From assembly GCF_019649055.1 (NCBI RefSeq), contig NW_026570436.1, positions 1 through 64,000 of the forward strand: DNA of 64,000 bases, read 5' to 3'. Below the pieces are notes generated by a model that searched no databases, was not told the DNA's origin, and worked only from the letters and a program-made list of their open reading frames with translations. Positions within the stretch are counted from its first letter, which is position 1. Each line of letters starts with the position of its first letter. The translations under genes and the position numbers were made by a program. The DNA comes from Paramacrobiotus metropolitanus. Taxonomy: Eukaryota; Tardigrada; Eutardigrada; Parachela; Macrobiotidae. This document shows positions 45,858 to 56,408 of the stretch, piece after piece.

Positions 45858-46889
45858 TCAGGAATCGTCCACGTCCATGCTGACCACTCGGGCCGCTGCG
45901 GTTCGGAGCTTCTTCAGGTTATGCTCGTGCGCAAAGTTCAAATAAGACAATGCCTGGTCCACCGGCGCCTCACTAACCGCCTCCAGCATCACACACAGAC
46001 ATTCAGCGCGCAGATCCGCCATGTCGTATTTGTCAGCCGCCATCCACAGCTTCATCAAACTGGAATGTTTTTCCAGATCCGCTCGTGTATACACATACCG
46101 GATCATGGCTTTCAGGTCTTCAGCGCTCATGTCATTAATGTTGCAGATTCCCGTGGATTTCTCCGTCATGTCGTTCTGGAACATGGCGGCAAAGACGGGT
46201 GACTGGCTAGCCAGAACGGCGCGATGAACGGAGAACTGATGTCCCTCGCAAATCAAAGTACAGTCCGAGAGCAGTTGGGAATCCAGAAGATGTTTCAAAT
46301 CGGCACGATTAACCGCAGCATTTAGAGATTCCGTGTCAATGTGGAATGTCAAATCCACATTCACGAAAGCCGTCTGTTTTAGAGCGCACTGTTTTTTTCC
46401 GCAAGGCAGAGATGTCATTGTTACAAGTCCACTAAGATCTTCTGGCTCCGCAGCAGTTGTGGTCCAGCCATCTCCATCGATTTGCACAACAGTGTCACAC
46501 GATCCTACCCAATTCCGGCTGTTAACACAAAACCCTATTATGGGTGCTTGATGGCAATAACCTTTTTCTCTTTGCAAATGTGAAAATTCTACATACTCGT
46601 ACCGAACTCGGCACTCCACAAGCAGCGAACCAGACGACGTTGTCTCTTCGGATGGTCCTTTTGGTTCCACCTTGGCCACGATGCTGGCATCATTGACTCC
46701 AATCGTGATTGTTACGGTCCAAGTAGACGACGGGATCTGCGGATATTTAGGTCCTGCCTCCACGTTGAAATCACAACTGTAACGCAAGTGGTTGGCATAG
46801 GGATCTTCCAGAGCGAACTGCTCTGCAGGGATTGCGTACAACAGATTCAACGCCGGACTGTTATTTGTTGGACAACCCAAAAAAGCCAT
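45858..46889 (-). CDS. BTB/POZ domain protein B7, intact, inverted
   Basis: On the - strand exon 1 is 46889-46603 (287 nt), the intron 46602-46519 and exon 2 46518-45858, giving 315 aa. The start MAFLGCP at 46889 matches the family start; an in-frame upstream ATG at 46934 is less likely. The N-terminal module (LLYAIPAEQFALED, KYPQIPSSTWTV, VECRVR) and the BTB domain (DSQLLSDCTLICEGHQF, HRAVLASQSPVFAAMF, ADKYDMADLRAECL) are complete. The intron is only 84 bp, a multiple of three and free of stops, so an unspliced message would encode a 343-aa form with 28 extra residues. It is the only intact BTB copy on the - strand here. Confidence 0.87.
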   Translation of the reverse strand: MAFLGCPTNNSPALNLLYAIPAEQFALEDPYANHLRYSCDFNVEAGPKYPQIPSSTWTVTITIGVNDASIVAKVEPKGPSEETTSSGSLLVECRVRYEYVEFSHLQREKGYCHQAPIIGFCVNSRNWVGSCDTVVQIDGDGWTTTAAEPEDLSGLVTMTSLPCGKKQCALKQTAFVNVDLTFHIDTESLNAAVNRADLKHLLDSQLLSDCTLICEGHQFSVHRAVLASQSPVFAAMFQNDMTEKSTGICNINDMSAEDLKAMIRYVYTRADLEKHSSLMKLWMAADKYDMADLRAECLCVMLEAVSEAPVDQALSYLNFAHEHNLKKLRTAAARVVSMDVDDS

Positions 46890-47351
46890 ACTGTACTTGC
46901 ACTTGCGCAGCAGAAATAACAATGGCTTCAACAAATATAAAAATAAAATTTCAACATATAATTTGTAGGATTTGAGAATCGATTATCTTACGATTAGTTT
47001 TCGTACGTAATAATCTGCGACAACGCATCAAGGATATTAACTGTCTTAGTCTGTCTTTACTATCAGAAGTTCAGAACCACCAAGACAGATCTCAAAACAG
47101 CCAACCCCCACTGGGGGGGACTTGTGATGGCGAAAGCGCTAGAGTAGCGCAGATTGCCGCAGAAAAATAATTATAGCCGGCGCTCAATTTTTAAAACTTT
47201 CCAGAGCTTAATATTGTGTATCTTTGGTTGTTTTTACTCCTTTGTTGTACATAGTTGAGATTTTATTTCTAATCAAATGATTATGCAATGGGGAAGAAGT
47301 AATATGATTATTACTGTGGGTCTATGACCAGTTCCAAAAGTGGCTGTTACT

Positions 47352-47700
47352 GTTAGCAAGACATTCAGCACGCAGATCCGCAATGTCATACATACAGTAC
47401 TTGTCAGCCGCCATCCACAGCTCCATTAAACTGGCGTTTCTTGTCAAATAGGCTCCGATATGTGTACACATATCGGATCATGACCTTCAGAGCATCGACA
47501 CCGATGTCGCTAATGTGGCAGATTCCCGTGGATTTCTCTTTCATGCTGTTTTCTCTTTCATGTTGTTCTGGAACATGGCCGCAAAGACGGGCGGCTGGCT
47601 AGCCAGAATGGCTCAATACAATGAAAATACTTGTCCCTCGCAAATCAAAAGTGCCACCCGGTAGCAAATGGGAATCCAAAAGAAGTTTCAAACCGGCACG
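47352..47700 (-). pseudogene. BTB domain fragment B8
   Basis: The - strand contains recognisable pieces of the BTB domain (DSHLL, then MKEKSTGICHISDIGVDAL, then IRYVYT) in several frames, with a local duplication near 47545-47565 (TTTCTCTTTCATG twice) and multiple stops. It has no N-terminal module. It lies directly upstream, and in the same orientation, of B7. Confidence 0.7.
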
Positions 47701-48086
47701 ATGTTAGGTAATGAGGTGAACTGTGAAAGGAAATTGATAACAGCTAATCCGATACGGCTGATGGTGAGTACAGTCTACAGATACATCTTCAGTGCCAAAA
47801 CTGACAATAAAATGCCAATCAGGTTTCAAACATTTTACGCGTCACATTTGTGTTTGAGCCGGTGCCAGGAAAGCTTTACGCTCATGCCGGACCGGCGCCT
47901 GCTGTACCTGGAGCTGTTAATTAGTCAGTTACTTCGGCTTTCCTTTTCATTTTTACCGTATTAAGTATACAGTGTACGGTACGTCGTAATCCATCAAATA
48001 CCGTGTTATTCAATCCTTGTTTACCGTAATTCATCAAATAGTGACTCTTCCCGATTTAGAAGCCCGCCCAGCGCCCTGATATACCC

Positions 48087-48131
48087 AGTACTGGAAAACC
48101 GGCCCAACTGAAGGGTCGGTTTTCCAGTACT
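48087..48131. repeat. Hairpin with 19-bp arms
   Basis: AGTACTGGAAAACCGGCCC and its inverted copy (one mismatch) are separated by a 7-base loop. It lies 120 bp from the left LTR of the gypsy element. The role is unknown. Confidence 0.7.
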
Positions 48132-48252
48132 TCCCCCTACGAAAAAAGATCTTTTCCTGAAATAAAGACCTTATCCAAAGTACTTCGGAAAAATGAGTGA
48201 CCACGGGTCAATAATTGGTCGAATACGGTATTCCTTTAAAAGGCTAATGGAG

Positions 48253-48625
48253 TGTCACAAGCTATGCAACACTCTCACTCTGTCCGAGGGGAAGATTGGC
48301 TACTTCCAAGTCGGAGGGAGCTGCCAGTGCCGCTCTACTAGGGGGGAAGAATGGCTACTTCCTAGCCTAGGAAGCTGATGACCAGCAAAACTACTTGCTG
48401 CTACTAAACGAAACGAGAGAGCCGCACTTTCCAGATCAAATTTAATAACAAAAGCAAAAGATCAGAAAATGCAACTGACTCTATAACAGAGAATGCCCGG
48501 CTTTTATAGGCCGTGAATAACAGCGAGTGATTACGTAACAGCTCCGGCGGCTACGCCGGCCAATAGGAAGACATGTAGGGGATAAACGTACTACATAATA
48601 ACTCCCGTAAGGAGAGGGCACGACA
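48253..48625 (-). repeat. 3' LTR of gypsy element
   Basis: It begins TGTCACAAGCTATGCAACAC on the + strand and ends GGGCACGACA. A G-rich tract (GCGGGGACG on the - strand, 48626-48634) adjoins it as the likely polypurine primer. Confidence 0.92.
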
Positions 48626-48803
48626 CGTCCCCGCGCTGCGGGGAGGCTGGACCCACAGCCGTTAAACAAAAGAAGTCTGCTAGCATAGCAGTGTTATGAA
48701 CAAAAGGTTAATTATACATAAGCAAATGAACAAAAACACAACAAACTACTGGTTACCCAGAACTGTACGATCCCAAAAAGTCCGGTGCAAACTCCGGTAA
48801 TGG

Positions 48804-49524
48804 TTAGTGGGAATCTTCGGCATCCATAGCTTCGTCAGCTCGTTCGTCTCCCGGTTGGAGGTCCAGTTCGGCCGCTAGCTTTTCCGCTTCTTCAGGCGTA
48901 AGTCCTTCCCACATCGCCCAATACTTGATCTCCTTGCTGGAGTACTGCGGATCGCAGACAGGACAATCGGCGCATGCATCCATCATCCGGAAGTGATCCG
49001 GGTTGTACGCCGTCCAGGCATCCACCATCGTGGCCCAGGTGTCCCATTCATCCACATCGTTGTTGCCCAAGGGGATCTGCTCCCATTCCAGGCGATGAAG
49101 CATCGGCTCGACGAGTCCTGGGGCAGGAAACTTCAGCGCCAACTGTACCAGCGGACTGCTGATGGCCTTCCGAGCGACGTGCATGGCGCGAACGCAAAAG
49201 CCGTCGTATGCCGTCCGGCGTTTGTTGTCATCCGCGTCAATCAGCGCTGCGTGAGCAGTTATCCAGTTCTTGGCCGGTTTTAATTCCGGATCCCGCAGCA
49301 CCAACGGCGCGACGCAGCTCTTCGTCGGGGACGATGCCGATGTCGGCCAGAAACACCTCATCAAAGTCTGCGTGAATGCAGGGGATGATCTGGAATTGTC
49401 CAGTATTTCGGTAAGCCTGGTTCATTTGAAAACGACAGGCGGCACAAGGGTACACTTGAGGATCCATGTTGATGGAGACAGTGTAAACTGTGCGGGAAAA
49501 CGGTTTGCGCTTTGCACACGTCAC
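48804..49524 (-). CDS. Extra 3' open frame of gypsy element, broken by one shift
   Basis: Two overlapping - strand frames (49524-49237 and 49364-48804) appear to be one protein of about 230 aa split by a shift near 49320. It has two Cys pairs near its start (YPCAACRF) and a second Cys cluster (CADCPVCDPQ) near residue 190, and an acidic tail (LDLQPGDERADEAMDAEDSH). No signal peptide or membrane span is seen, so it is not an envelope protein of the usual kind, although it sits in the env position. It is not a family I recognise. It might be a chaperone or accessory protein of the element, or a captured host segment. Confidence 0.55.
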
Positions 49525-49806
49525 TTTAAAATTATAAAGTTAGATGCGAATGCCAGAGTGGAAAAATCAGACTGACAGTCTGGCCGTTGTCTTTGTTCAG
49601 GCTGTTCTGCGTTAAGCAGGCTGCCGTCTTGGCAGTCGTACAGCATACAGCATCAGTGCAAGTTCTGCAGAATGCCGGTCAAGCCGGTGCACTTGTACTA
49701 CCTTAGGTAGTATTACGTAATGCGCATAATCTGCATAATTGCAGCAGTATCTTTAAAGTTACGCCTGTACGTATACAGTACGACGGTGTAGAGAAAGTCA
49801 TCGCTT

Positions 49807-50199
49807 TTATTGGTGCCCAGCTCGCTTTATGCGAGGTTTTTGCACACTCAACGAAACGTTCTTTGTTCTGGCCTTGCGGACAGGATTGCGTCGTACCGGA
49901 GTTTTTTCCGGAATGTTCTCCCAACTGTTATCAGCTGTCTCCTCATTTGGAGTTGAGGAAAAAGATGCATTTGTTTCGTCACTAACGGACGCTAGACGCT
50001 GTATATACAGCTGTATCCGGTCAACATTATATTTGTCAACTAGGCTGCGCCTAGGACCGGAAAATAGCCGTTTTAACTCATACACATTGTCATTTATTTT
50101 ACGAATAACTTCGTACGGTAACTTCGTACGGATATGCATATTTTTCGGAAAGTTTGGTATTTTTACCAACTTTTTGCGTAAGCTGCCGCACTCGTACAA
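49807..50199 (-). pseudogene. Integrase C-terminal region, out of frame
   Basis: The - strand frame (YECGSLRKKLVKIPNFPKN, then a SGPRRSLVDKYNVDRI segment) resembles the chromatin- or DNA-binding C-terminal part of gypsy integrases. It is disconnected from the main integrase frame, which ends at 50314, by at least one shift. Confidence 0.6.
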
Positions 50200-50313
50200 G
50201 ATCGCCCGGGCTTTAAGTAACCGCCTTTCGGTGGGCGTCTAGCCGGTTAGCATCTCTGCTTTGCTGCAGTTCGATGCGCAATTTAGCGATTTCATATCCG
50301 GCTGATAGCCGTG

Positions 50314-52590
50314 CTAACAATCCTTGCACATATTCAGGATAACTGTTGTGAAACAGGCTTTCGCGCACTTTAAATAGAGTATCGAACGGAAGTTCGGATG
50401 TCTGCCAAAAATTAAATAAAACGGAGAAAATCCGTGGGTTGTTTGTGCTGCAGCGTTATGTGCAAACACAACAGACGACACATATAAGTCCCAGACTTTC
50501 TGCGTTGGTGCAGTAAACATAGCGATGCCCTCAGCAAGTGGGGCCATTTGACGCTTACACAGTGAGTTTCCTTGAGGGTGATACGAAGCAGTCATTACCT
50601 GCTTAATACCGCAGATTTCCGTGATCTTGAGAATAAGTTCATTTCGGAAATGGGTACCTCTGTCGTGCAACAGCTTAATGGGTGTTCCAAAAGTGAACAA
50701 AACCTTCTCCACAAAAAATTCTGCAACTAATGCAGCGGTATCGTTGACGATAGGTGAAGCGATTACAAATCGACTTAAATGGTCAATAAGTACTACTATG
50801 TACTTATTACCTCGTTCAGTAACTGGGAACGGCCCCAGAATATCTATTGCTACCGTATGAAACGGAGGGGGCACCGGCATGAACTGCATCGTGCCGGCGG
50901 TTTTGGAGTGTGGCACTTTACGTGCTTGGCACTGGTCACACGACTGGACGTAGCGCTTTACGTAAGCGTGCATGCCGGGCCACCAAAACCGAGTTACCAC
51001 TAAATCCCACGTTTTGCGGAAGCCCATATGAGCGGTCACGGGTAAGTCATGACAAGCCTTTAAAATGTCTTCTCGCATCTGGCGAGGAACAACAAAGCAC
51101 AGGTGTTTTTCGGTCAAATATCTTCTGTATCTATACAGTACGCTGTTTTTCAAACAGTATTCAGCGTTATACCACTTGTTGTTCGGGGAGGCTTCATCTT
51201 TCATATCTCGTATAATACGAGTAAGACTATCGTCTTTCTCCTGTTCTAATCGGAGATATTCAGTATCAGCTACGTCTATTTCGTCTTGTTCGACGGATGT
51301 AGCTGCCATTACTGATACCCGAGCACAGCTAAGTGCGAATGATTGCAGACTGTCAGACTCCTGCGGTAAATCGATTTCTTCGTTTTCAAACGATTGGTCA
51401 ACCGGAAATCTGCTTAAGCAGTCTACATTGCCATGAAGGCATGCTTTACGATACTCGATTTTCATATCGAGGGCACTCAGCATAAGTGACCACCGGACGC
51501 ACCGGGCGTTTGTACCACGCGCCTTCAAAAGGCTGGTCAAAGCTTGGTGATCTGTCCGAACCACGAAACTGGTGAATTCGACATAATGCCGGAATTTTGA
51601 TACGGCAAATACAACCGCTAAGCATTCAAGCTCAGTTATCGGGTATTTTTTCTCTTCCTTAGAGAGTGTCCGGCTTGCATATGCGACTATATGTCCCTCT
51701 TGTGAGAGTATAGCGCCACTGCCGTAGCCGCACGCATCACATTCAATTACCGTCGCTTTTTCCGGATCAAACCGGGCCAGCAGCGGCGCCGTTGTTAACG
51801 CCGTTTTCAAACGGTGGAAGCTACGCTCCTGTTGTTCAGACCATGCTGATTTAACATCAGTGTCTTTCTTGGTGAGCGAATACAATGGCTCAGCTATATG
51901 TGCAAAACCGGCAATGAACTTCCGGTAATAACTTGCTAGGCCGAGAAACGACTTAACGTCCGTAGCTGTTTTGGGAACAGGAAAATCCTGGAGTGCTCTA
52001 ATCTTTTCTGGGTCTGTCCAAATACCATTTCGGTCAATTATATGACCCAGAAATTTCATTTCGCGGTAAGCGAAAGTACACTTAGCCGGTTGAATAGTTA
52101 GGCCCGCCTCGCGGAAAGTAGCTAACACCCGATGAAGGCGGTTACAATGCTCATCAAACGTGAGTGCAAAAACGATGATATCGTCGATGTACACTAAGCA
52201 CATCGTCCACTTGAGTGCACCAAGAATGGTATCCATTGTTAACTGGAATGTCGCCGGGGCGTTACACAGCCCAAACGGCATTCTTAAGAATTCGTACAAC
52301 CCGTCTTGGGTGACGAATGCCGTTTTGGGCTGATCCGCCTCGGAGACCGGGATTTGCCAAAATCCCGAATAACAGTCAAGACCAGTGTACCATTCGCTGT
52401 TACCGACTGCTTCTAGCAGGTCCTCTGGTAACGGAAGTGGATACACGTTCTTTCTCGTTAGAGAATTTAGCATTTTAAAATCAATGCAAAATCGAACACC
52501 CCGGTTACCCGGTTTATGTACAATCACCACAGGGGAACTCCAAGGGGAGTTTGACTTTTTAATTATGCCCTTGTCGAGCATTTTCTGCAC
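50314..52590 (-). CDS. Reverse transcriptase, RNase H and integrase frame of gypsy element
   Basis: This is a 758-codon frame. Residues 1-200 are reverse transcriptase, with GLDCYSGFWQI and the catalytic YIDD at 134-137. The RNase H domain follows (IECDACGYGSGAILS, ELECLAVVFA, RTDHQAL). Next come the integrase HHCC zinc domain (AHMGF...WWPGM...CDQC) and core with two of the three acidic residues (DILGPF and LLHDRGTHF). The third, usually Glu in a GxxER context, reads CKRQ, so the catalytic triad looks incomplete. The N-terminal part of the polymerase lies in the preceding frame, separated by one TAG (about 52594) in the same reading frame. The C-terminus is cut by a shift at about 50314. Confidence 0.9.
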   Translation of the reverse strand: MQKMLDKGIIKKSNSPWSSPVVIVHKPGNRGVRFCIDFKMLNSLTRKNVYPLPLPEDLLEAVGNSEWYTGLDCYSGFWQIPVSEADQPKTAFVTQDGLYEFLRMPFGLCNAPATFQLTMDTILGALKWTMCLVYIDDIIVFALTFDEHCNRLHRVLATFREAGLTIQPAKCTFAYREMKFLGHIIDRNGIWTDPEKIRALQDFPVPKTATDVKSFLGLASYYRKFIAGFAHIAEPLYSLTKKDTDVKSAWSEQQERSFHRLKTALTTAPLLARFDPEKATVIECDACGYGSGAILSQEGHIVAYASRTLSKEEKKYPITELECLAVVFAVSKFRHYVEFTSFVVRTDHQALTSLLKARGTNARCVRWSLMLSALDMKIEYRKACLHGNVDCLSRFPVDQSFENEEIDLPQESDSLQSFALSCARVSVMAATSVEQDEIDVADTEYLRLEQEKDDSLTRIIRDMKDEASPNNKWYNAEYCLKNSVLYRYRRYLTEKHLCFVVPRQMREDILKACHDLPVTAHMGFRKTWDLVVTRFWWPGMHAYVKRYVQSCDQCQARKVPHSKTAGTMQFMPVPPPFHTVAIDILGPFPVTERGNKYIVVLIDHLSRFVIASPIVNDTAALVAEFFVEKVLFTFGTPIKLLHDRGTHFRNELILKITEICGIKQVMTASYHPQGNSLCKRQMAPLAEGIAMFTAPTQKVWDLYVSSVVFAHNAAAQTTHGFSPFYLIFGRHPNFRSILYLKCAKACFTTVILNMCKDC

Positions 52591-52596
52591 CTCATC

Positions 52597-53652
52597 CTAA
52601 ATGAGTTTTCGCCCCTGCCAGGAAGTACGACGCGGAGTCGATTTAAACGGTTTCGAGTCTCCGGTATCGATGGAGTGCGCACTAAAGTTAGTAAAGCCGT
52701 ACGGCCGGTCTTTCGTAGGAAAGATATCGCGATTATCGCGTAGTATAGCCAATATACGGTTGCGCTGCTCATCGCTGAGTTCCGGATTTATATTAACAGT
52801 TTTAAGGATATCTTCTAATTCAGCGTTCTCCTTATCGGAGTAATGTCGTACACCGGTTTCGTACACTTGAACTGGATCTGGTAGTTCTTCGTACGGCTCG
52901 GCTGTGCCAAGATTTGACCCTTTACGAATAATCTTCGGATATTTCGAAGGATTCATTACAAATAAACTGGTGCGGTTATCAGACACCGTTACTACCGAAT
53001 TCGGTATTATCGTCTTGCTTCGCTGCAGCGTGTGCCGGTTAGGAAATACTACCATTCTTGCCTTCTTAATTTTAGTACGAGGCTTACACTGTATTACTAC
53101 AGCACTCATCGGTGGTACTCGTACAGTTTCGGTACTGTATATATTGACTCGATCCCGAGAAGTTCCAGTTTCCACATACTCTTGACAATCAAGATCAAAC
53201 TCAGTTTTGAGTAAATTGATTTCAGCTTCCGCTGGTTCAGCTACTGCAAAGGTAACACGCTTTTTATTAAACGTGCCGTCTCTAGACTGCAGATTAGTGT
53301 AACTGTTAGGAATAACAGTAGCGTCGGTACACATAATAACCGGTAATGTACGCAATGCAGCTACTAATATGTCTGCATCTGCTGTATCCGGTAATTGATG
53401 CAAGTACACTGCGGCATATGCGCCGTTGCTCACTGGTGGTATCACCGTTACTCCGGAGTTATGGAGATGCTGTACAGATTGTACCTGCTGTACAAATGCC
53501 GCTGATGCGGTATCTGTCCACTTAAGTGGTGTTTTCCAGTAAATGTCAAAACTAAAAATGTTACTGTCTAGCTCGTTCTGTAGTATTACAGATTTTAGAA
53601 CATCCAAGCAAGTGGGGTTATAACCGGTAATTAACGGGATATAAAGTCCCAA
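52597..53652 (-). CDS. Protease to reverse-transcriptase linker frame
   Basis: This frame of 351 codons has no catalytic motif. Its C-terminus (AHSIDTGDSKPFKSTPRR) is the usual entry to the reverse transcriptase, and the next frame continues after a TAG. It overlaps the protease frame by about 20 bases in another frame at the LGWDF segment, where gypsy proteases normally run on, so a one-base shift is likely at about 53640. Confidence 0.65.
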   Translation of the reverse strand: MGLYIPLITGYNPTCLDVLKSVILQNELDSNIFSFDIYWKTPLKWTDTASAAFVQQVQSVQHLHNSGVTVIPPVSNGAYAAVYLHQLPDTADADILVAALRTLPVIMCTDATVIPNSYTNLQSRDGTFNKKRVTFAVAEPAEAEINLLKTEFDLDCQEYVETGTSRDRVNIYSTETVRVPPMSAVVIQCKPRTKIKKARMVVFPNRHTLQRSKTIIPNSVVTVSDNRTSLFVMNPSKYPKIIRKGSNLGTAEPYEELPDPVQVYETGVRHYSDKENAELEDILKTVNINPELSDEQRNRILAILRDNRDIFPTKDRPYGFTNFSAHSIDTGDSKPFKSTPRRTSWQGRKLI

Positions 53653-54023
53653 CCGAGTATTAACTCGTTCTGCATTTCGGTTACGAATACGTCGTGGGAC
53701 AAATCCACGAGACGTACAGATATACTCGTATACATCGAGAGAGACTTGCAGTTACCAGTAATACCGCGCATTAGTACTCTGTTAGAGTTTACTGGTAAAG
53801 TACAGTATACGTAGTTAACACTGTGCTCATCACAGAACTCTCGTGAAATGAGAGATGTATCAGCTGCCGTATCAAGCAAAGCGGAGACCGAAATACTGTT
53901 TATAAGAACGGGCACTCTAACGCTTTTAACAATCTTGGGTGCTTTCTCACTAAGTGAGTTTCCGTCATCTACTACGGTACCTTTCTGTGCTTGAACGGTA
54001 GTGTCTCCGCTTCGAATATTCAC
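53631..54023 (-). CDS. Retropepsin-like aspartic protease frame
   Basis: This is a 130-codon frame with ALLDTAADTSLIS, the active-site loop of retropepsins (DT-A/G-A-D/S), a flap region after about 25 residues, and LILGWDF near the end. It would release Gag and Pol parts. It is out of frame with both neighbours. Confidence 0.7.
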   Translation of the reverse strand: MNIRSGDTTVQAQKGTVVDDGNSLSEKAPKIVKSVRVPVLINSISVSALLDTAADTSLISREFCDEHSVNYVYCTLPVNSNRVLMRGITGNCKSLSMYTSISVRLVDLSHDVFVTEMQNELILGWDFISR

Positions 54024-54088
54024 ATCCGGTAGGGAAATATCTGGTGGTTTTGGAGGGATTTCTGATGCCGCGGCCGTATGTCCTCCAT

Positions 54089-54775
54089 TTACGGGCGGCC
54101 GGTGTTATTTGAACCACTGGCGCTGGACGAACGAGATCCGCCAGCACTATCACGGTCTGATGATCGTCTGGGACGGCGTTGTGCCTGAAAGTCTTTAACT
54201 TCCTGCGGAAGAGTTGCTGGATCCGCTCGATAGTACTGACAGTCAGGACTGTAATGACCTTGCTTGCCGCAAGTAAAGCAGGTTACATTATGCGGTACAG
54301 CCGCCCTGGGCGGAGATTTGCTCGCTTCGCTCGACCGCTTATTAGCTTCGCTCGCATGCTGAGAAATTTCAGATGTTTCGCAATCATCCTGTCTCCTCTC
54401 GGTAAACGAATTACGTCTGCCGCCAGACTGGCGGGAGCCAGGGTTGAATACAGGCACTGCAACACTGATCCCGTGTTGGGCATCGCTGTTGCGCATTGCC
54501 AGGATACGCTGACAATTGCGTGCCTGGATCAGAAAACTTGCCGGCGTTTGCGGCTGGCTTACACCAACACGATCAAACAGGTCCGGGACGCGGCGCAAGC
54601 CGTTTATCAGGAAATGTACCTGCATCGCCGGTGCCAATGCTGACCCACTGTCAGTAATCAAGTCCATTACAGACTGATAATAGTCTTCAATAGACTCCTT
54701 TTTAGGATCGTAATATCGCGAAGTTAATGTCTGTGCTGCCACAGTTTCGCGATCGTGCTCATAGAACTTTTCCAT
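54089..54775 (-). CDS. Gag C-terminal frame with CCHC zinc knuckle
   Basis: The frame of 228 codons begins within the capsid domain (MEKFYEHDRE) and carries one CCHC knuckle (CFTCGKQGHYSPDC, C-x2-C-x4-H-x4-C) followed by a Ser/Arg-rich tail. It continues the frame at 54781-56286, but a one-base shift near 54810 separates the two. Confidence 0.75.
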   Translation of the reverse strand: MEKFYEHDRETVAAQTLTSRYYDPKKESIEDYYQSVMDLITDSGSALAPAMQVHFLINGLRRVPDLFDRVGVSQPQTPASFLIQARNCQRILAMRNSDAQHGISVAVPVFNPGSRQSGGRRNSFTERRQDDCETSEISQHASEANKRSSEASKSPPRAAVPHNVTCFTCGKQGHYSPDCQYYRADPATLPQEVKDFQAQRRPRRSSDRDSAGGSRSSSASGSNNTGRP

Positions 54776-54780
54776 GAGCT

Positions 54781-56286
54781 TCAGTTTCCACTGTACCCAT
54801 GACAGTTTGTCGGATACTGACGGCGCACATGGTCATAGAAGTCAGCCGCCCTGCTTTTCAGAGCTGACACTAGGCCTGCCACCATCAGGGCGTCAGTCCA
54901 TTGGTAAATGGAAGCTACTTCTTCGTAGCGAGTGATGAAATTTTCCACTCGCTCATTCTTGTCACCCTTAAATTCAGGGATTTTAGTTATACATTTAGGC
55001 TGCGTTTGCAGTATTCCGTATGGATTATCAACCATTTGGTTGGGTACGAGTCCTGCAGTTGCTGCAGCCCGAACATGGACACCGTTCGGTTGACGTCGTC
55101 CATCCTCCCTCGGTCGTCGACTACAGTCGCGATCTTCGTCAACATCCACCTCTGTGTCAGAGTCATCACGGCAGCTTCCGCGTGGAAGGAATGCCGAATT
55201 GTTACCGCGACCGGAGTGATCCGGTTGACTGACTGATGCACAGTACTGCATACTACGAGTATGAGTACCCGAATGATCGGTTCGACCGAGTAATGCGCCC
55301 GTGCGCTGGAACATCCGCTCGTGGGCGGTTGCCTGAGACTGCATCGCGTTGCTATTCCGATCCATACGGGCAACGTGTGGCAGTTCAAACGGGTGTTTGC
55401 CATACTGCGACGAGCAGTCATATACGTCATCATACTGCTTAGAGCGCAGATTCGATTCTGGCTTGAACTGCCTGCTATTGTCCGCATTAATGCGAAAAGA
55501 AACAGCGGGATTACGTGATTGGCTCTTCTGCTGTGCTGCAGTAAAATTCGAACCAATATTACCACGTAACACATTGTCTCGATCATACGAGTATACTACC
55601 GTTTCTCGCGCATCTACGTCATCACTGCTTGCTGAGCAGAAGGGATTGCGAGCCGTGCGCAGATCTGCCGGCGAGCGGGTTCGATTTTGCTCTGGTTCCC
55701 CCTGGAAACCTCCACGATCTTCCCGGTGTCGGTCGCGATTTTCTGACAACGGTGAGTCTCGCCGGGTGGCAAGTACATCGAGCGCATCGATAATTCTGTC
55801 CAGTTTCCGGTTAGTCTCCACATTGCTGCTAATGAAATGATCTAACCGGTCGCTAGTTTTCCAGTTGGCCTGGTTAAGGAGATCCAGCTTTTCAGCGGTT
55901 TTACATTCAGTCCTGTTACTATCACGTCTCTGCTTTTGCAGTTCATCGACCAATCTTAATATAGGATCGTTCCTTGATTGATCATCCTGGCTATCGCCAG
56001 AAGCTGGTACCACATTATCGACGTTATTATCGCTACCGTTCGACATGGCGTCGGCGAGAGTATCAGAATCGTATTCTGATATTAAATTAAGAACTTCCGA
56101 AGGAAGTGAATTTAAGGATTCCGAGCAGTCGGAAGAACGTTCAGGTTGACTTACCACCTCGGGTGGGTGAAAATATTCAGGTGGCAATGGATACACAGCA
56201 CGGTTGTTCCTCCGTCTGGCAACTTCGGCTTTCTGACGGTTAGTTAGCGGCTGCTGATGTTCCACAGGGTCGCTTGGCTGGTGCAT
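54781..56286 (-). CDS. Gag N-terminal frame
   Basis: This frame of 501 codons starts MHQPSDPVEHQQPL 120 bases inside the 5' LTR. It is largely polar and low in hydrophobic residues, with a helical stretch (LVDELQKQRRDSNR) and, at the end, the start of a retrotransposon Gag capsid domain (IPEFKGDKNERVENF, then ADFYDHVRRQ). It breaks off a few residues later from a frameshift; the rest is in 54089-54775. Confidence 0.75.
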   Translation of the reverse strand: MHQPSDPVEHQQPLTNRQKAEVARRRNNRAVYPLPPEYFHPPEVVSQPERSSDCSESLNSLPSEVLNLISEYDSDTLADAMSNGSDNNVDNVVPASGDSQDDQSRNDPILRLVDELQKQRRDSNRTECKTAEKLDLLNQANWKTSDRLDHFISSNVETNRKLDRIIDALDVLATRRDSPLSENRDRHREDRGGFQGEPEQNRTRSPADLRTARNPFCSASSDDVDARETVVYSYDRDNVLRGNIGSNFTAAQQKSQSRNPAVSFRINADNSRQFKPESNLRSKQYDDVYDCSSQYGKHPFELPHVARMDRNSNAMQSQATAHERMFQRTGALLGRTDHSGTHTRSMQYCASVSQPDHSGRGNNSAFLPRGSCRDDSDTEVDVDEDRDCSRRPREDGRRQPNGVHVRAAATAGLVPNQMVDNPYGILQTQPKCITKIPEFKGDKNERVENFITRYEEVASIYQWTDALMVAGLVSALKSRAADFYDHVRRQYPTNCHGYSGN

Positions 56287-56408
56287 CCAGATAGGCTTGG
56301 ATGGTAATCAGGGTACTCACACGACGGCAGAATGTCGCTGGATGTCCGATGAACACTGCCGTTGTACCGGTAAAACAATAGGTGGAAGTTCTTTTAAGGA
56401 GCGCCACT

